A DNA stretch of 64,000 nucleotides from an uncultured Bacteroidales bacterium (GTDB taxonomy: Bacteria > Bacteroidota > Bacteroidia > Bacteroidales > Paludibacteraceae): assembly GCA_937916355.1 (NCBI GenBank), contig CALFTM010000062.1, forward strand, positions 1 through 64,000. Reading direction: 5' to 3'. Position numbers and translations under genes: made by a program. Of this stretch, positions 18,585-29,302 are shown piece by piece. A model generated the notes under the pieces. The model was given only the letters and a program-made list of their open reading frames with translations, was not told the DNA's origin and searched no databases. Numbering within the stretch: the first letter of the stretch is position 1; each line of letters starts with the position of its first letter.

Positions 18585-19445
18585 TTATCCTAAGAAACTC
18601 TTCAACAAGCTATTGGCAGAATTTTGACGTAATTTTACGATAGCCTTCTCCTTAATTTGGCGCACACGTTCACGAGTCAAATCAAAACGCAAGCCGATCT
18701 CGTCCAACGACAACTCCTGATGTTCTCCCAAACCAAAACTCATCTTCACCACCTCACGCTCTTTTTCAGTAAGGGTTGAAAGCGCACGGTCAATCTCACG
18801 ACGAAGGGAATCTCTCATCACACTACTGTCCGCACGAGGGGAATCAGTGTTCTCCAAGACATCACCCAAACTTCCGTCACCATCTTCTCCGAAAGGTGCG
18901 TCGAGCGACTTGATCTGGTCTGGAATTTCCAAAACTTCTGCGATCTTCTCTTCTGGGACATCCATCTCCTCCGCCAACTCCTCGATTGAAGGGCGACGAC
19001 CATACTCTTGCTCAAAAGCAGAGATGGAACGCTTAATCTTATTTTGCAAACCAACTTGGTTGAGAGGCACCCTCACAATACGAGATTGCTCAGACAATGC
19101 CTGCTGGATGGACTGACGCACCCACCACACTGCAAATGAGATGAATTTGAAACCTCTCGTTTCGTCAAAACGCTCAGCCGCCTTGATCAATCCAAGGTTT
19201 CCCTCGTTGATCAAGTCAGTCAGACTCATACCTTTGTTCTGATACTGTTTTGCAACCGACACAACAAAACGCAGATTCGCCCGAACTAATTTATCTTTCG
19301 CCCTCTCGTCCCCGTTACGAATACGTTGAGCAAGTTCAACTTCCTCTTCCGTTGTGATTAACGCCTCCTTTGAAATGTCCTGCAAATACTTCTCCAAGGA
19401 AGCATCGCGAACGGTGATGGAATTTGTTATTTTTAGTTGTCTCAT
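18585..19445 (-). CDS. rpoD: RNA polymerase primary sigma factor (RpoD/SigA family)
   Basis: A 286-residue sigma-70 with regions 1.2 to 4.2. Seen are the region 2 helix DLINEGNLGLIKAAERFDET followed by FISFAVWWVRQSIQQAL, region 3 (SIEELAEEMDVPEEKIAEVL), and region 4 (LDEIGLRFDLTRERVRQIKEKAI). Short sigma factors of this size are the primary sigma of Bacteroidetes and read the TTTG/TAnnTTTG promoters seen across this window. A TAnnTTTG element lies 24 bp upstream of its own ATG. Confidence 0.94.
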   Translation of the reverse strand: MRQLKITNSITVRDASLEKYLQDISKEALITTEEEVELAQRIRNGDERAKDKLVRANLRFVVSVAKQYQNKGMSLTDLINEGNLGLIKAAERFDETRGFKFISFAVWWVRQSIQQALSEQSRIVRVPLNQVGLQNKIKRSISAFEQEYGRRPSIEELAEEMDVPEEKIAEVLEIPDQIKSLDAPFGEDGDGSLGDVLENTDSPRADSSVMRDSLRREIDRALSTLTEKEREVVKMSFGLGEHQELSLDEIGLRFDLTRERVRQIKEKAIVKLRQNSANSLLKSFLG

Positions 19446-19468
19446 CTCAATTAAAAATTTTAGCCTCG

Positions 19469-19476
19469 CAAAAATA
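19469..19476 (-). promoter_or_regulatory. -7 promoter element for rpoD
   Basis: TATTTTTG on the minus strand matches TAnnTTTG 24 bp before the rpoD ATG. No convincing -33 box. Confidence 0.4.
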
Positions 19477-19574
19477 ATGAATTTTTCTTTATTTCTTCAC
19501 TTTTTTCTCTTTTTTATTTTTTGAATATTTTCCAATCCGTAAAAACAAGTGAGAAAAAAGCGTGAATGATAAAG

Positions 19575-19611
19575 CAATAAAAGCACGCACAGACATAAAA
19601 TCCATGCGTGC
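19575..19611 (-). terminator. Terminator of thrA
   Basis: The perfect 7-bp stem GCACGCA/TGCGTGC (19583-19589 with 19605-19611) is followed on the minus strand by TTTTATTG. It lies 25 bp past the thrA stop. Confidence 0.6.
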
Positions 19612-19635
19612 CTTTCATTAAATATTGTAAATCTT

Positions 19636-22059
19636 TTATCGGATATTAGCAATGCTGATTATATCTGCGAAGACTCCCGCTGCCGTCACCGCTGCTCCTG
19701 CTCCATATCCACGGATCATCATAGGGTCTTGGTAGCGTGCAGTGTTGATGATGATGAGATTGTTACTTCCTCTCAAATCATAGAACGGATGGGACGGTGC
19801 AACTGCCTGCAATCCGACACTGGTCTTGCCATTCTCCAATTTAGCGACAAAGCACCAATGTTTTCCTTCTGCCTCAACCACTTTACGTTTCTCTTCAAAC
19901 TCTGCATCGAATGCCTCAACCTTCTTCCAGAAGTCATCCAACGAACCCTCAAAGAAATCGTTCGGAATGAAGAGGTTCTTCTCCACATCATCTTGTTCGA
20001 CGCGGATACCAGACTCTCTCGCCAAGATGACCAACTTACGAATCACATCCTTTCCACTCAAGTCGATTCGAGGGTCTGGCTCAGCGAAACGCGCCTCCAT
20101 CGCCATGCGGATGGCCTTACTCAAAGGTACATCTTTACTGATCGTATTGAAAATGAAGTTCAATGTTCCTGAAAGAACCGCCTCCAATTTCACGATTCTA
20201 TCTCCACTGAAAATCAAGTCATTAATCGTATTGATAATTGGCAGACCCGCACCCACGTTGGTTTCATACAAATATTTGATGCCTCTCTGACGAGCAATGC
20301 TCTTCAACTCCATGTAGTTGTCGTAATCACCCGACGCAGCGATCTTGTTGGCTGCCACCACTGAAATGTTATGCAACAAAAGGTCTTTGTAGATATTGGC
20401 GATTGCCCCACTTGCGGTACAATCCACAAAGACACAATTGTATATGTTCAAATCAATCAACGCTTGCTTGATGATCTCCGGTGTAGATGTCTTGCCATCC
20501 TTTAATTGTTCGTTGTATGTGGTGAGATCCACTCCATCACGGTCTAAGATGTAGTGCGCCACGTCTGCGATACCAATCACCTTTACCATCAGATTGTTCT
20601 GCTTCATGAGCAACTCTTTTTGAGTGTGGAGTTGCTCCAACAAAGAACCACCAACCGTACCAGTACCTACCACAAAAAGATTCAACTGCTGATACTCTGA
20701 AAGGAAAAACGACTCATGGATAGAGTTCAAAGCCTTGCGCAAGTCCGCCTTCTTCACCACACAAGAGATATTGGTCTCAGAAGACCCCTGAGCCAACGCG
20801 ATGATGTTGATGTTGTTCCGACCCAAAGCATTGAATAGTTTTCCTGCCGTACCTGTGGTTTGCTTCATGTTGTCACCCACAATGGCAATGGTCGACAAAT
20901 CCTTTTCAGAAGTGATGGAATTGATTGCCCCTGCAGCCATCTCCTCTTCAAACTCTTCGCTCAAAAGCTCCATGACCAACTCGGCATCAACCGATTGCAC
21001 ACCGATGGAGATGGAACTGCCTGAAGATGCCTGAGAGACAAAGAAAGTGTGTATATCATTATAATCCAACTTCATGAAGATGCGACCATTCACATTATGG
21101 ACATTCATCATGCCCATTCCCTGAATAGTCACCAAGGCAGTCTCTCCGATTGAGGAGATTCCTTTTATGGTCTTCTCATCTTTCAACGTACTTGAAATCA
21201 GAGTCCCTTTACACTCCGGTTTGCAGATATTCATGATTTGAATTGGAATATTCGCAACATACGCCGGGTAGATAGTAGGAGCGTAAAGCACAGAAGCACC
21301 GAAATTACAAAGTTCCATCGCCTCAGAGTAGCTCAAATGCTCAATTTTATATGCCTTACGGGTTACAGAAGGGTCGGCCGTCATAAAACCGTCATGGGTC
21401 TTCCAAATCTCAATCTGAGAAGCGCCCAACGCCGCACCTATCAACGCCGCAGTATAGTCTGAACCTCCCCGTCCCAATGTGGTTACATCGTTGGTCTCCG
21501 CATCTGAAGAGATAAATCCCGGAACGACCACCCTTGTGGAGGAAACCGATTCATATTGGTCTCTTGTAAGTTTATAAGTTAGCTCAAAATCGACATTCAC
21601 ATTTCCGACTGCATCGTTCGTCTTAATGAAACAACGGGAATCGAGCCACTTCGCCTCCAAAAAGCGAGCAGCAAAAACCGATGCGATTCGTTCTCCATAC
21701 GCAAGTATGGCATCCTCTGTCTTTGGAGTTAAATCTCTGATGAGAAAAACCCCCTTCAATATGTTCTTCAACTCATCATGAAGATTCGACACTTCTTGAG
21801 CAATCTCCTTTTGCGCCACACCCTCCAAAGCTTCATTCACCAGCCCATCGTGTATCGCAATGATCTCATCCAATTTCTCGGTATAGGAAGCGTTTCCTTG
21901 TGCAGCCAACATCGTGGTTTCCACCAACATGTCTGTGACGTTCTCTACTGCTGAAATAACAATCACTACTGGCTCTTGTATGCCATCGACGATCTTCTTG
22001 ACCTGCTGCAAATTTTTTATGGAACCTACGGACGCTCCACCAAATTTTAAAACTCTCAT
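19636..22059 (-). CDS. thrA: Bifunctional aspartate kinase / homoserine dehydrogenase I
   Basis: An 807-residue fusion enzyme catalysing the first and third steps from aspartate to homoserine (Thr, Met, Ile, Lys branch). The N-terminal aspartokinase domain is seen as MRVLKFGGASVGSIKNL and LGRGGSDYTAALIGAALGA. Tandem ACT-like regulatory regions cover about 310-460 (SSIGETALVTIQGMGMMNVH, IAIVGDNMKQTTGTAGKLF). The C-terminal dehydrogenase is seen as LFVVGTGTVGGSLLEQL, AANKIAASGDYDNYMEL and TNVGAGLPIINTINDLI. The length is normal for ThrA. A 43-codon ORF ends 3 bp before its ATG. Confidence 0.97.
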   Translation of the reverse strand: MRVLKFGGASVGSIKNLQQVKKIVDGIQEPVVIVISAVENVTDMLVETTMLAAQGNASYTEKLDEIIAIHDGLVNEALEGVAQKEIAQEVSNLHDELKNILKGVFLIRDLTPKTEDAILAYGERIASVFAARFLEAKWLDSRCFIKTNDAVGNVNVDFELTYKLTRDQYESVSSTRVVVPGFISSDAETNDVTTLGRGGSDYTAALIGAALGASQIEIWKTHDGFMTADPSVTRKAYKIEHLSYSEAMELCNFGASVLYAPTIYPAYVANIPIQIMNICKPECKGTLISSTLKDEKTIKGISSIGETALVTIQGMGMMNVHNVNGRIFMKLDYNDIHTFFVSQASSGSSISIGVQSVDAELVMELLSEEFEEEMAAGAINSITSEKDLSTIAIVGDNMKQTTGTAGKLFNALGRNNINIIALAQGSSETNISCVVKKADLRKALNSIHESFFLSEYQQLNLFVVGTGTVGGSLLEQLHTQKELLMKQNNLMVKVIGIADVAHYILDRDGVDLTTYNEQLKDGKTSTPEIIKQALIDLNIYNCVFVDCTASGAIANIYKDLLLHNISVVAANKIAASGDYDNYMELKSIARQRGIKYLYETNVGAGLPIINTINDLIFSGDRIVKLEAVLSGTLNFIFNTISKDVPLSKAIRMAMEARFAEPDPRIDLSGKDVIRKLVILARESGIRVEQDDVEKNLFIPNDFFEGSLDDFWKKVEAFDAEFEEKRKVVEAEGKHWCFVAKLENGKTSVGLQAVAPSHPFYDLRGSNNLIIINTARYQDPMMIRGYGAGAAVTAAGVFADIISIANIR

Positions 22060-22062
22060 ACC

Positions 22063-22194
22063 TTATTTTTTATTTATATAATATTTCTCCAATTCATATA
22101 GACTATCTACCGATAAATCTCTAACTGCAAATACCAAAAAAGCCACAAAATTTTCCGATGTCTCCCAACCTACGTTTTTCCTCTCGCACTCCAT
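22063..22194 (-). CDS. 43-residue ORF directly upstream of thrA
   Basis: An ATG at 22194 opens a 43-codon frame that begins MECERKNVGWETSENFVAF and ends YYINKK, with its TAA only 3 bp before the thrA ATG. A TAnnTTTG element ends about 27 bp upstream, so the ORF fills nearly the whole predicted thrA leader. It is not rich in Thr or Ile codons, so it is not a classical attenuator peptide. Its composition (mixed charges, a hydrophobic middle) looks like a small protein. I do not recognise a family. Translational coupling to thrA is inference. Confidence 0.5.
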   Translation of the reverse strand: MECERKNVGWETSENFVAFLVFAVRDLSVDSLYELEKYYINKK

Positions 22195-22220
22195 TTTGCA
22201 ACTCTTCTGATAAAATCTCA

Positions 22221-22228
22221 CAAAAGTA
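22221..22228 (-). promoter_or_regulatory. -7 promoter element for the thrA leader
   Basis: TACTTTTG on the minus strand matches TAnnTTTG. The predicted start site near 22214 gives a leader of about 155 nt containing the 43-codon ORF. Confidence 0.5.
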
Positions 22229-22538
22229 CATAATTTTTTGTAATTAACACTTCAAATTTGGCATTTCAGTAGTTTTTTTCTACTCCTACGCACCCAACGC
22301 TCTTCCGTAATTTTATTTTCAACCCTCAATAGAATAGGGGCAGGTTAGGCAAAAACAGCCCGAACAAAATTCGGTGTAAAAACTCAATTGCATCCTTTAT
22401 TGAAGTTGTTTCAAAAATTATTTAACAAATAAGTTGTTTTTGTTATTTTTAATTTCTACATTAGCCCCGTCAAGATTTTTTTTCTGAGAAACGAAGTTAA
22501 CCTAAAAACCATTACTAACACACCAAACTTTTTCGCCT
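22229..22538. other. Gene-free stretch between thrA leader and CotH gene
   Basis: About 310 bp between divergent transcripts, AT-rich, with TTTG at 22439 and a TACATTAG at 22457 as poor promoter-like matches for the CotH gene. I see no ORF or RNA gene. Confidence 0.5.
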
Positions 22539-25500
22539 ATGAGAAATTTTAGAGGATTTTTGGTTCTTGTTGTTAATTGTCTATTAGCAAATCAAGTGAA
22601 CGCTGGCATTAAGATCAGCGAAGTGATGCCATGTAACATTTCAACCTACATGGACAAAGGGAGTGACGGTATTGACCCCGACAGAAGCTACAACTTCCCG
22701 GGCTGGGTCGAGTTCTACAACGACGGTGAAGAAACGTCATTCAAAGGCTACACGATCAGCCATTGTAAATTCAAAAAAAGTGATTCCAACAAGGAAGCTC
22801 CTGAACTAAAATGGCGATACACTATTGAAGAGGACATAAAAATCGGCGAGGAGGCTTTTCAAGTATTGTTCTTTGACGGAGATACGGAATTTTACAAGCA
22901 CATGCCATACAAATTGGATTCTGATGGGGGAACCATCACCCTTTACAAAGGAGGTGAAAAGGTTGACTCATTTACTTACAAGGCGATGGAGACTCACATT
23001 TCATACGGTAGGGATGGTTCTTCGGAGGGATACATGAACCCTACTCCGAAAACGGAGAACAGCACCGCCTACAGCAAATATTCTGAAAGGGTGAAAAAAC
23101 CGAAATTCGACGGCTGCACTCCGGGCGTGGTAAGTGGTACTGTCCTCATCAGTCTGAGCTGCGCGGAGGGTAAAACCTACTATACCATGGACGGCTCTGA
23201 ACCCATACAAGATGAGAACATGCTATATAATGGCTCGATAGAAATTAACGAGACTACGGTCTTCAAGGCGAGAACCTTTAATGGAGACAAACCTGCCAGC
23301 GAAATATTGACTGGAACATTCCTCTACTTGGACAAATACCATAGTGAATGTGGCGGATTTACCGTACCCATCATCTGCGTGTCAACCAACGAGGAATATC
23401 TTTATGATGAAGAGATCGGATTTTTGCTGAAAGAGGGAAGTAAGAACGGAAGGGAATTTCCTGACTCCGACTGCCTAAGGGGGATGGGGAAAGTCAATGT
23501 CCTTCAAGAACACTGGAACAGACCGGTCGTGGTGGAATACATCGAGGATGGCAAAGTGACAATGGTACACGAAACAGAGGCTGGCATCATGGGTGGCTGC
23601 TCACGAGGCTGGAAAGTGGCATCTTTGAAACTCAAAGCCGGAAGCAAGGTTGGCTCTTCTAAAAAGGAATTCACATTCACTCACGGAACGAGTCCTTTTA
23701 AAGACAAGCCTAACAACAAGTACACAAGCCTCCACCTCCGCAATGGTGGTAATGCAGGAGATACCGGCAGCCCTGACCAAATTCGAGTCAGAGATGGCTT
23801 CATGCAGTCGCTGACAAAAAATATGGGTATCGACTACCAAGCGTTCCAAACCGTCGCATACTACCTCAACGGCAAATATCAGGGATTGATGGGCTTGAGA
23901 GAGAGAACCAACGAAGACTATGTGGAGGCGAACTACGGATTGGACGATGAAGAGACTGACGTCTTGAAGACCAACAACGACATCGGCGTGGAAGCTTCTA
24001 ACGGAACGACCGACTGGTATGACGAACTGATCGATTATGTGAAAAACAACGATCCTAAATCGGAGACATTCTACAACACCGTATGTAGGTACATGGACAT
24101 GGACGAATACATCGACTACCTCGTATTCGAACATTTCATCGTAAATACCGACTGGGTGGGCAACAACACCAAAATGTGGCGCGACCACAAAAACGGGAAG
24201 CTACGCTGGATTGTCTATGATACGGATTTCGGTTTAGGACTATATCCGCACAACAACTGCTACCCACACATAAACACCTTTGAATTTGCGACAGGAGGAG
24301 AACCTCACATGTGGTCGAACGATGAGGAGTGGAAAGTGATATTGTTTAAACAACTGACAAAGAACCCTCAATTCTGTGAAAAATTCGTAAACAATGCTCT
24401 CATTCACCTTGGCTCAACTTTCCAATATGATACGATTGAAAAAGTATGGGAGGAGATCGAAGAAGAGGCGGAGAATGAATATTGTGCTTTCAAAAAGAAA
24501 TATGACACGGGAAGCACCGCCTTAGGTGAGATGTCGGGCGTAAAAAACATGCTAAATTTCGCTAAGGAACGCCCTGAATACATGTACGATCATATTGAAA
24601 GTTTCTTCGATGTGGATCTTGTAGACTTCGAACTGACATCAAACATAGACGATGCACAATTCAGAATCAACAACGACATATTGAATGCACCTTCAATGAT
24701 CAGCAAACAAGTGAGCGGACAACAACTAAAGGTTGTGCCTATCGCTCCTGCAGGTTATAAATTCAAGGAGTGGGAGATACAAGACAATCCCGGAGATATG
24801 TACTTCGTTACCAAAGATGCTCAATGGAAATATTTCTACGAGAGAGAAAATCCAGAAGAGAATTGGGCTGGCATCGACTATGATGACTCCGAATGGTTGG
24901 ACGGACAAGGTAAAATGGGTTACAAAGTGAAAGAAAATTCAGAAAGCTACAACACCGTACTCGACTTCGGAAAGGACACCCTCAACAAACCTGTCAGAGC
25001 ATACTTCAGATCCACATTTAACGTGGAAAATCCGAGTGCTGTCGAAAACCTCGATTTCTCCGCAACCTACGACGACGGTTTCATCGTCTACATCAACGGC
25101 AAGGAGGTCTACAGAAAGAACATCAAGGATAGTTTGAACGCAGGAGAAGAGATTGCAAAAGAGCAAGAAAACGACCCTACTATCGACTTCTCTATCAAAT
25201 CGTCTGAATTTAAGCTTGTCGCTGGAAAGAATGTTTTAGCCGTCCTCCTATGCCAAAACAGTTGCGAAAGTGGTGACATGACACTTCGCATGACAATGTC
25301 CGCAGAGAGGAAAACGGAAAATGGCATCAGAAAGCAAGAAGAGCCTGTCTACAGCAGTTTTGTGGGTGGCGGCGTAACCTTGAAGGCAATCTTTGAGGAG
25401 TGCGACTGCAACGAGACTTTCGCCCAATATTCTGAATTGGTGTTGAACGAAGTTGCACCAAGTAATGATGCCACCACGGACATCGTGGATGAGTATGGCA

Positions 25501-26567
25501 TACATTCAGATTGGTTTGAAATCTACAATCCTACGGACAAGGCGATCGACTTGGCGGGTCTTTACCTCTCCGATGAAAATACCAATATCATCAAGAGCCT
25601 CATTCCATTCGGTCACCCAGACTCTACTGTAGTCGAACCGAAAGGGTTCGTCCGCTTCTGGGCTGACAATGCGACTTATAGAGGCCCACTTCATGCGGAT
25701 TTCAAATTGTCGAATACCGGACGTAACGGAGTCTTCTTGAGTGCTAAATGTGGGGACAAAACTCAACTCATCTCTTACTTGACTTATAAGGATTTGCCTC
25801 AAAACGCATCCTTGGGATACTTGTGTAACGATGCAAGTGGAGAGCCTGTGATTTTCGATGGTTCTTCGTCGGAAATCAACGACTCGATTATCATTATGAA
25901 TTCTACACCAGCTTCTTCTAATCCTCCTTGCGAGGATGCTTGTAATGTAATTTTCAGAGACTACAAGGATTTGAGTATCTATATATTGTATCCTAACAAC
26001 GAAAATGCAGAAAGCAATTGGTATGGAATCAGAAACAATGGAATTAATCCAGTCGAATTAGAAAATCTTTACTTATCTGATGATCCATCAAATTTAGGCA
26101 AAAGTCCTATAAATTTCAGTGCTCTCAATCTTAAATCCACAACTCTTGACGTTTCAGATTCAGTTAAATGCATTTCAAATAAAACAGTGAATTTTGAAAT
26201 CCCGAATAAAGATTCTGCAGTACTATACCTAAGTTACAAATGTGATGATGAGTACAAGCTGATTTATACATTTAGATATGATTTTGTTGAACAAAACGGT
26301 TCCACAACTGAAATTACAGAAGAGGTGATTTCTCAAAACAGAGTCCAGCTCTATCCAAACCCAACAGATGCGGCGATAAACATCACATCAGAAGGGGCTG
26401 ATATTATTTCAGTAAATGTCCATGATGCGACCGGTAGAATGTTGATTTCAGCTGACATCAATGAAGCGGTCGGACAAGTAGACATGAGCGGCTTAGCGAA
26501 GGGAACCTATTACTTGCAAATCATCACCACTCAAGAGGTGTTGCAACATAAGGTTTTGAAGAAATAA
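22539..26567 (+). CDS. CotH kinase family protein with lamin-tail domains and T9SS type A sorting signal
   Basis: A 1,342-residue exported protein. A signal peptide covers about 1-23. A lamin-tail-like domain follows (ISEVMPCNISTYMDKG ... GWVEFYNDGE), then a chitobiase-type beta domain near 200-260 (TYYTMDGSEPIQDEN). The CotH domain spans about 270-690 (LNGKYQGLMGLRERTNEDYV, RWIVYDTDFGLGLYPHNNC). A later lamin-tail domain is seen in LVLNEVAPSNDATTD ... DWFEIYNPTDKAIDLAG. The C-terminal 80 residues (QLYPNPTDAAINI ... LAKGTYYLQIIT) are a type A sorting domain, so it should be exported and anchored by the T9SS. Spore CotH is a protein kinase, but no target is known here. Confidence 0.88.
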   Translation: MRNFRGFLVLVVNCLLANQVNAGIKISEVMPCNISTYMDKGSDGIDPDRSYNFPGWVEFYNDGEETSFKGYTISHCKFKKSDSNKEAPELKWRYTIEEDIKIGEEAFQVLFFDGDTEFYKHMPYKLDSDGGTITLYKGGEKVDSFTYKAMETHISYGRDGSSEGYMNPTPKTENSTAYSKYSERVKKPKFDGCTPGVVSGTVLISLSCAEGKTYYTMDGSEPIQDENMLYNGSIEINETTVFKARTFNGDKPASEILTGTFLYLDKYHSECGGFTVPIICVSTNEEYLYDEEIGFLLKEGSKNGREFPDSDCLRGMGKVNVLQEHWNRPVVVEYIEDGKVTMVHETEAGIMGGCSRGWKVASLKLKAGSKVGSSKKEFTFTHGTSPFKDKPNNKYTSLHLRNGGNAGDTGSPDQIRVRDGFMQSLTKNMGIDYQAFQTVAYYLNGKYQGLMGLRERTNEDYVEANYGLDDEETDVLKTNNDIGVEASNGTTDWYDELIDYVKNNDPKSETFYNTVCRYMDMDEYIDYLVFEHFIVNTDWVGNNTKMWRDHKNGKLRWIVYDTDFGLGLYPHNNCYPHINTFEFATGGEPHMWSNDEEWKVILFKQLTKNPQFCEKFVNNALIHLGSTFQYDTIEKVWEEIEEEAENEYCAFKKKYDTGSTALGEMSGVKNMLNFAKERPEYMYDHIESFFDVDLVDFELTSNIDDAQFRINNDILNAPSMISKQVSGQQLKVVPIAPAGYKFKEWEIQDNPGDMYFVTKDAQWKYFYERENPEENWAGIDYDDSEWLDGQGKMGYKVKENSESYNTVLDFGKDTLNKPVRAYFRSTFNVENPSAVENLDFSATYDDGFIVYINGKEVYRKNIKDSLNAGEEIAKEQENDPTIDFSIKSSEFKLVAGKNVLAVLLCQNSCESGDMTLRMTMSAERKTENGIRKQEEPVYSSFVGGGVTLKAIFEECDCNETFAQYSELVLNEVAPSNDATTDIVDEYGIHSDWFEIYNPTDKAIDLAGLYLSDENTNIIKSLIPFGHPDSTVVEPKGFVRFWADNATYRGPLHADFKLSNTGRNGVFLSAKCGDKTQLISYLTYKDLPQNASLGYLCNDASGEPVIFDGSSSEINDSIIIMNSTPASSNPPCEDACNVIFRDYKDLSIYILYPNNENAESNWYGIRNNGINPVELENLYLSDDPSNLGKSPINFSALNLKSTTLDVSDSVKCISNKTVNFEIPNKDSAVLYLSYKCDDEYKLIYTFRYDFVEQNGSTTEITEEVISQNRVQLYPNPTDAAINITSEGADIISVNVHDATGRMLISADINEAVGQVDMSGLAKGTYYLQIITTQEVLQHKVLKK

Positions 26568-26627
26568 TGTTTGTGAAAAGCTACGCAAAAGATAAACTAT
26601 TGCAGTAGCAATATCATTAAAAACCGG

Positions 26628-26680
26628 ATGCCGGAGATTCGAGCGCAATCATTCGCCTCTATTCTCCGGCATTCTCTTTT
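26628..26680 (+). terminator. Terminator of the CotH gene
   Basis: The perfect 10-bp stem ATGCCGGAGA/TCTCCGGCAT (26628-26637 with 26663-26672) has a 25-nt loop and is followed by TCTCTTTT on the plus strand. It lies about 60 bp past the stop codon. Confidence 0.65.
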
Positions 26681-26695
26681 ATCTCCAATCTCTCA

Positions 26696-26732
26696 AAATC
26701 AAAAAAGCGAGTACCGCCCACGCAATACCCGC
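26696..26732 (-). terminator. Terminator of trmD
   Basis: The 7-bp stem GCGGGTA/TACTCGC (one G-T pair; 26707-26713 with 26726-26732) is followed on the minus strand by TTTTTTGATTTTG. It lies about 26 bp past the trmD stop. Confidence 0.65.
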
Positions 26733-26758
26733 CATATTTTTGCAACTTCTATAATTTC

Positions 26759-27436
26759 TCACCTCTTCAACAAGTCGGGGCGTAGCAACTTTGTGCGTTC
26801 TACCGCCTGCTCGTGTTCCCACTCTTTAATTTTTCTTTCATTCCCCGACAACAAGATTTCAGGAACTTTCCAACCCTTGTAATCTGCGGGTCTGGAATAG
26901 ACCGGAGGCGCAAGTAAATCGTCCTGAAAGCAGTCGGACAAGGCAGACTGCTCATCGCTCATCGCACCTGGAATCAATCGCACGACCGCATCCGTCATGA
27001 TACAAGCAGCCAGTTCCCCTCCCGTCAAAACATAGTCGCCCACGGAAATCTCCCGTGTGATCAGATGCTCACGAATACGATGGTCGATTCCTTTGTAATG
27101 CCCACAAAGAATGATGACATTATTCAGAAGAGAAAGAGAATTTGCGGTCTTCTGATTGAACACCTCCCCATCAGGAGAAGTATAAATCACCTCATCATAT
27201 TCCCTTTCCGATTTCAAATGAGAAATCAAACGATCAATTGGCTCGATCTGCATCACCATTCCGGAACTGAACCCGAACGCATAATCGTCAATCTTCTTAT
27301 GTTTATCAAGGGTGTAGTCCCTTATGTTATGCACTACAATCTCCGCCAACCCCTTCGCTTGGGCACGCTTCAATATGGAGTGGTTCAACGGACTCTCCAA
27401 AAGTTCCGGCACTGCTGATAATATATCAATTCTCAT
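26759..27436 (-). CDS. trmD: tRNA (guanine37-N1)-methyltransferase
   Basis: A 225-residue SPOUT-class enzyme that methylates G37 of tRNAs with SAM and keeps the reading frame. The start [21 protein letters not shown], the knot residues in [19 protein letters not shown], and [20 protein letters not shown] are family hallmarks, as is the late [20 protein letters not shown]. Slightly shorter than E. coli TrmD (255). It follows prfC by 27 bp. Confidence 0.97.
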   Translation of the reverse strand: MRIDILSAVPELLESPLNHSILKRAQAKGLAEIVVHNIRDYTLDKHKKIDDYAFGFSSGMVMQIEPIDRLISHLKSEREYDEVIYTSPDGEVFNQKTANSLSLLNNVIILCGHYKGIDHRIREHLITREISVGDYVLTGGELAACIMTDAVVRLIPGAMSDEQSALSDCFQDDLLAPPVYSRPADYKGWKVPEILLSGNERKIKEWEHEQAVERTKLLRPDLLKR

Positions 27437-27463
27437 CGCCTCTTCTGTTTTGTTTCCTATTGA

Positions 27464-29044
<1,581 letters not shown>

Positions 29045-29061
29045 GTTTCGCAAATTTTCCG

Positions 29062-29069
29062 CAAAATTA
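29062..29069 (-). promoter_or_regulatory. -7 promoter element for prfC
   Basis: TAATTTTG on the minus strand matches TAnnTTTG and ends 17 bp before the prfC ATG. The transcript would have a leader of about 10 nt. Confidence 0.4.
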
Positions 29070-29302
29070 CGAAAAAAATTTCAGTTTTGTGCAAGATGTA
29101 TTTCTTCCCTCTTATATAATTTGTGAATGGTTTAGGAAAAAGAACATACTAGCATTCTATCGTTTCTTTTTAATTGTTGATCAACTACAACAAAATCCCC
29201 CCACCTCCATCCCCAGCCAGATAAATTCATCAAGCCGGGGACATCAGTCGGAATATAACTCTCCGCCCTTGGCAACCTTGTCTTGCCAACGGTCTGTTTT
29301 CT

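Noticed and set aside
22063..22194. The thrA upstream ORF as a classical Thr/Ile attenuator peptide
   Set aside because: It contains only one Thr and one Ile codon, and no terminator/antiterminator pair follows it before thrA.
29176..29300. A GC-richer tract past kdsA, considered as a small RNA gene
   Set aside because: No conserved motif of SRP RNA, RNase P RNA, 6S RNA or tmRNA is seen, and only short weak inverted repeats are present.
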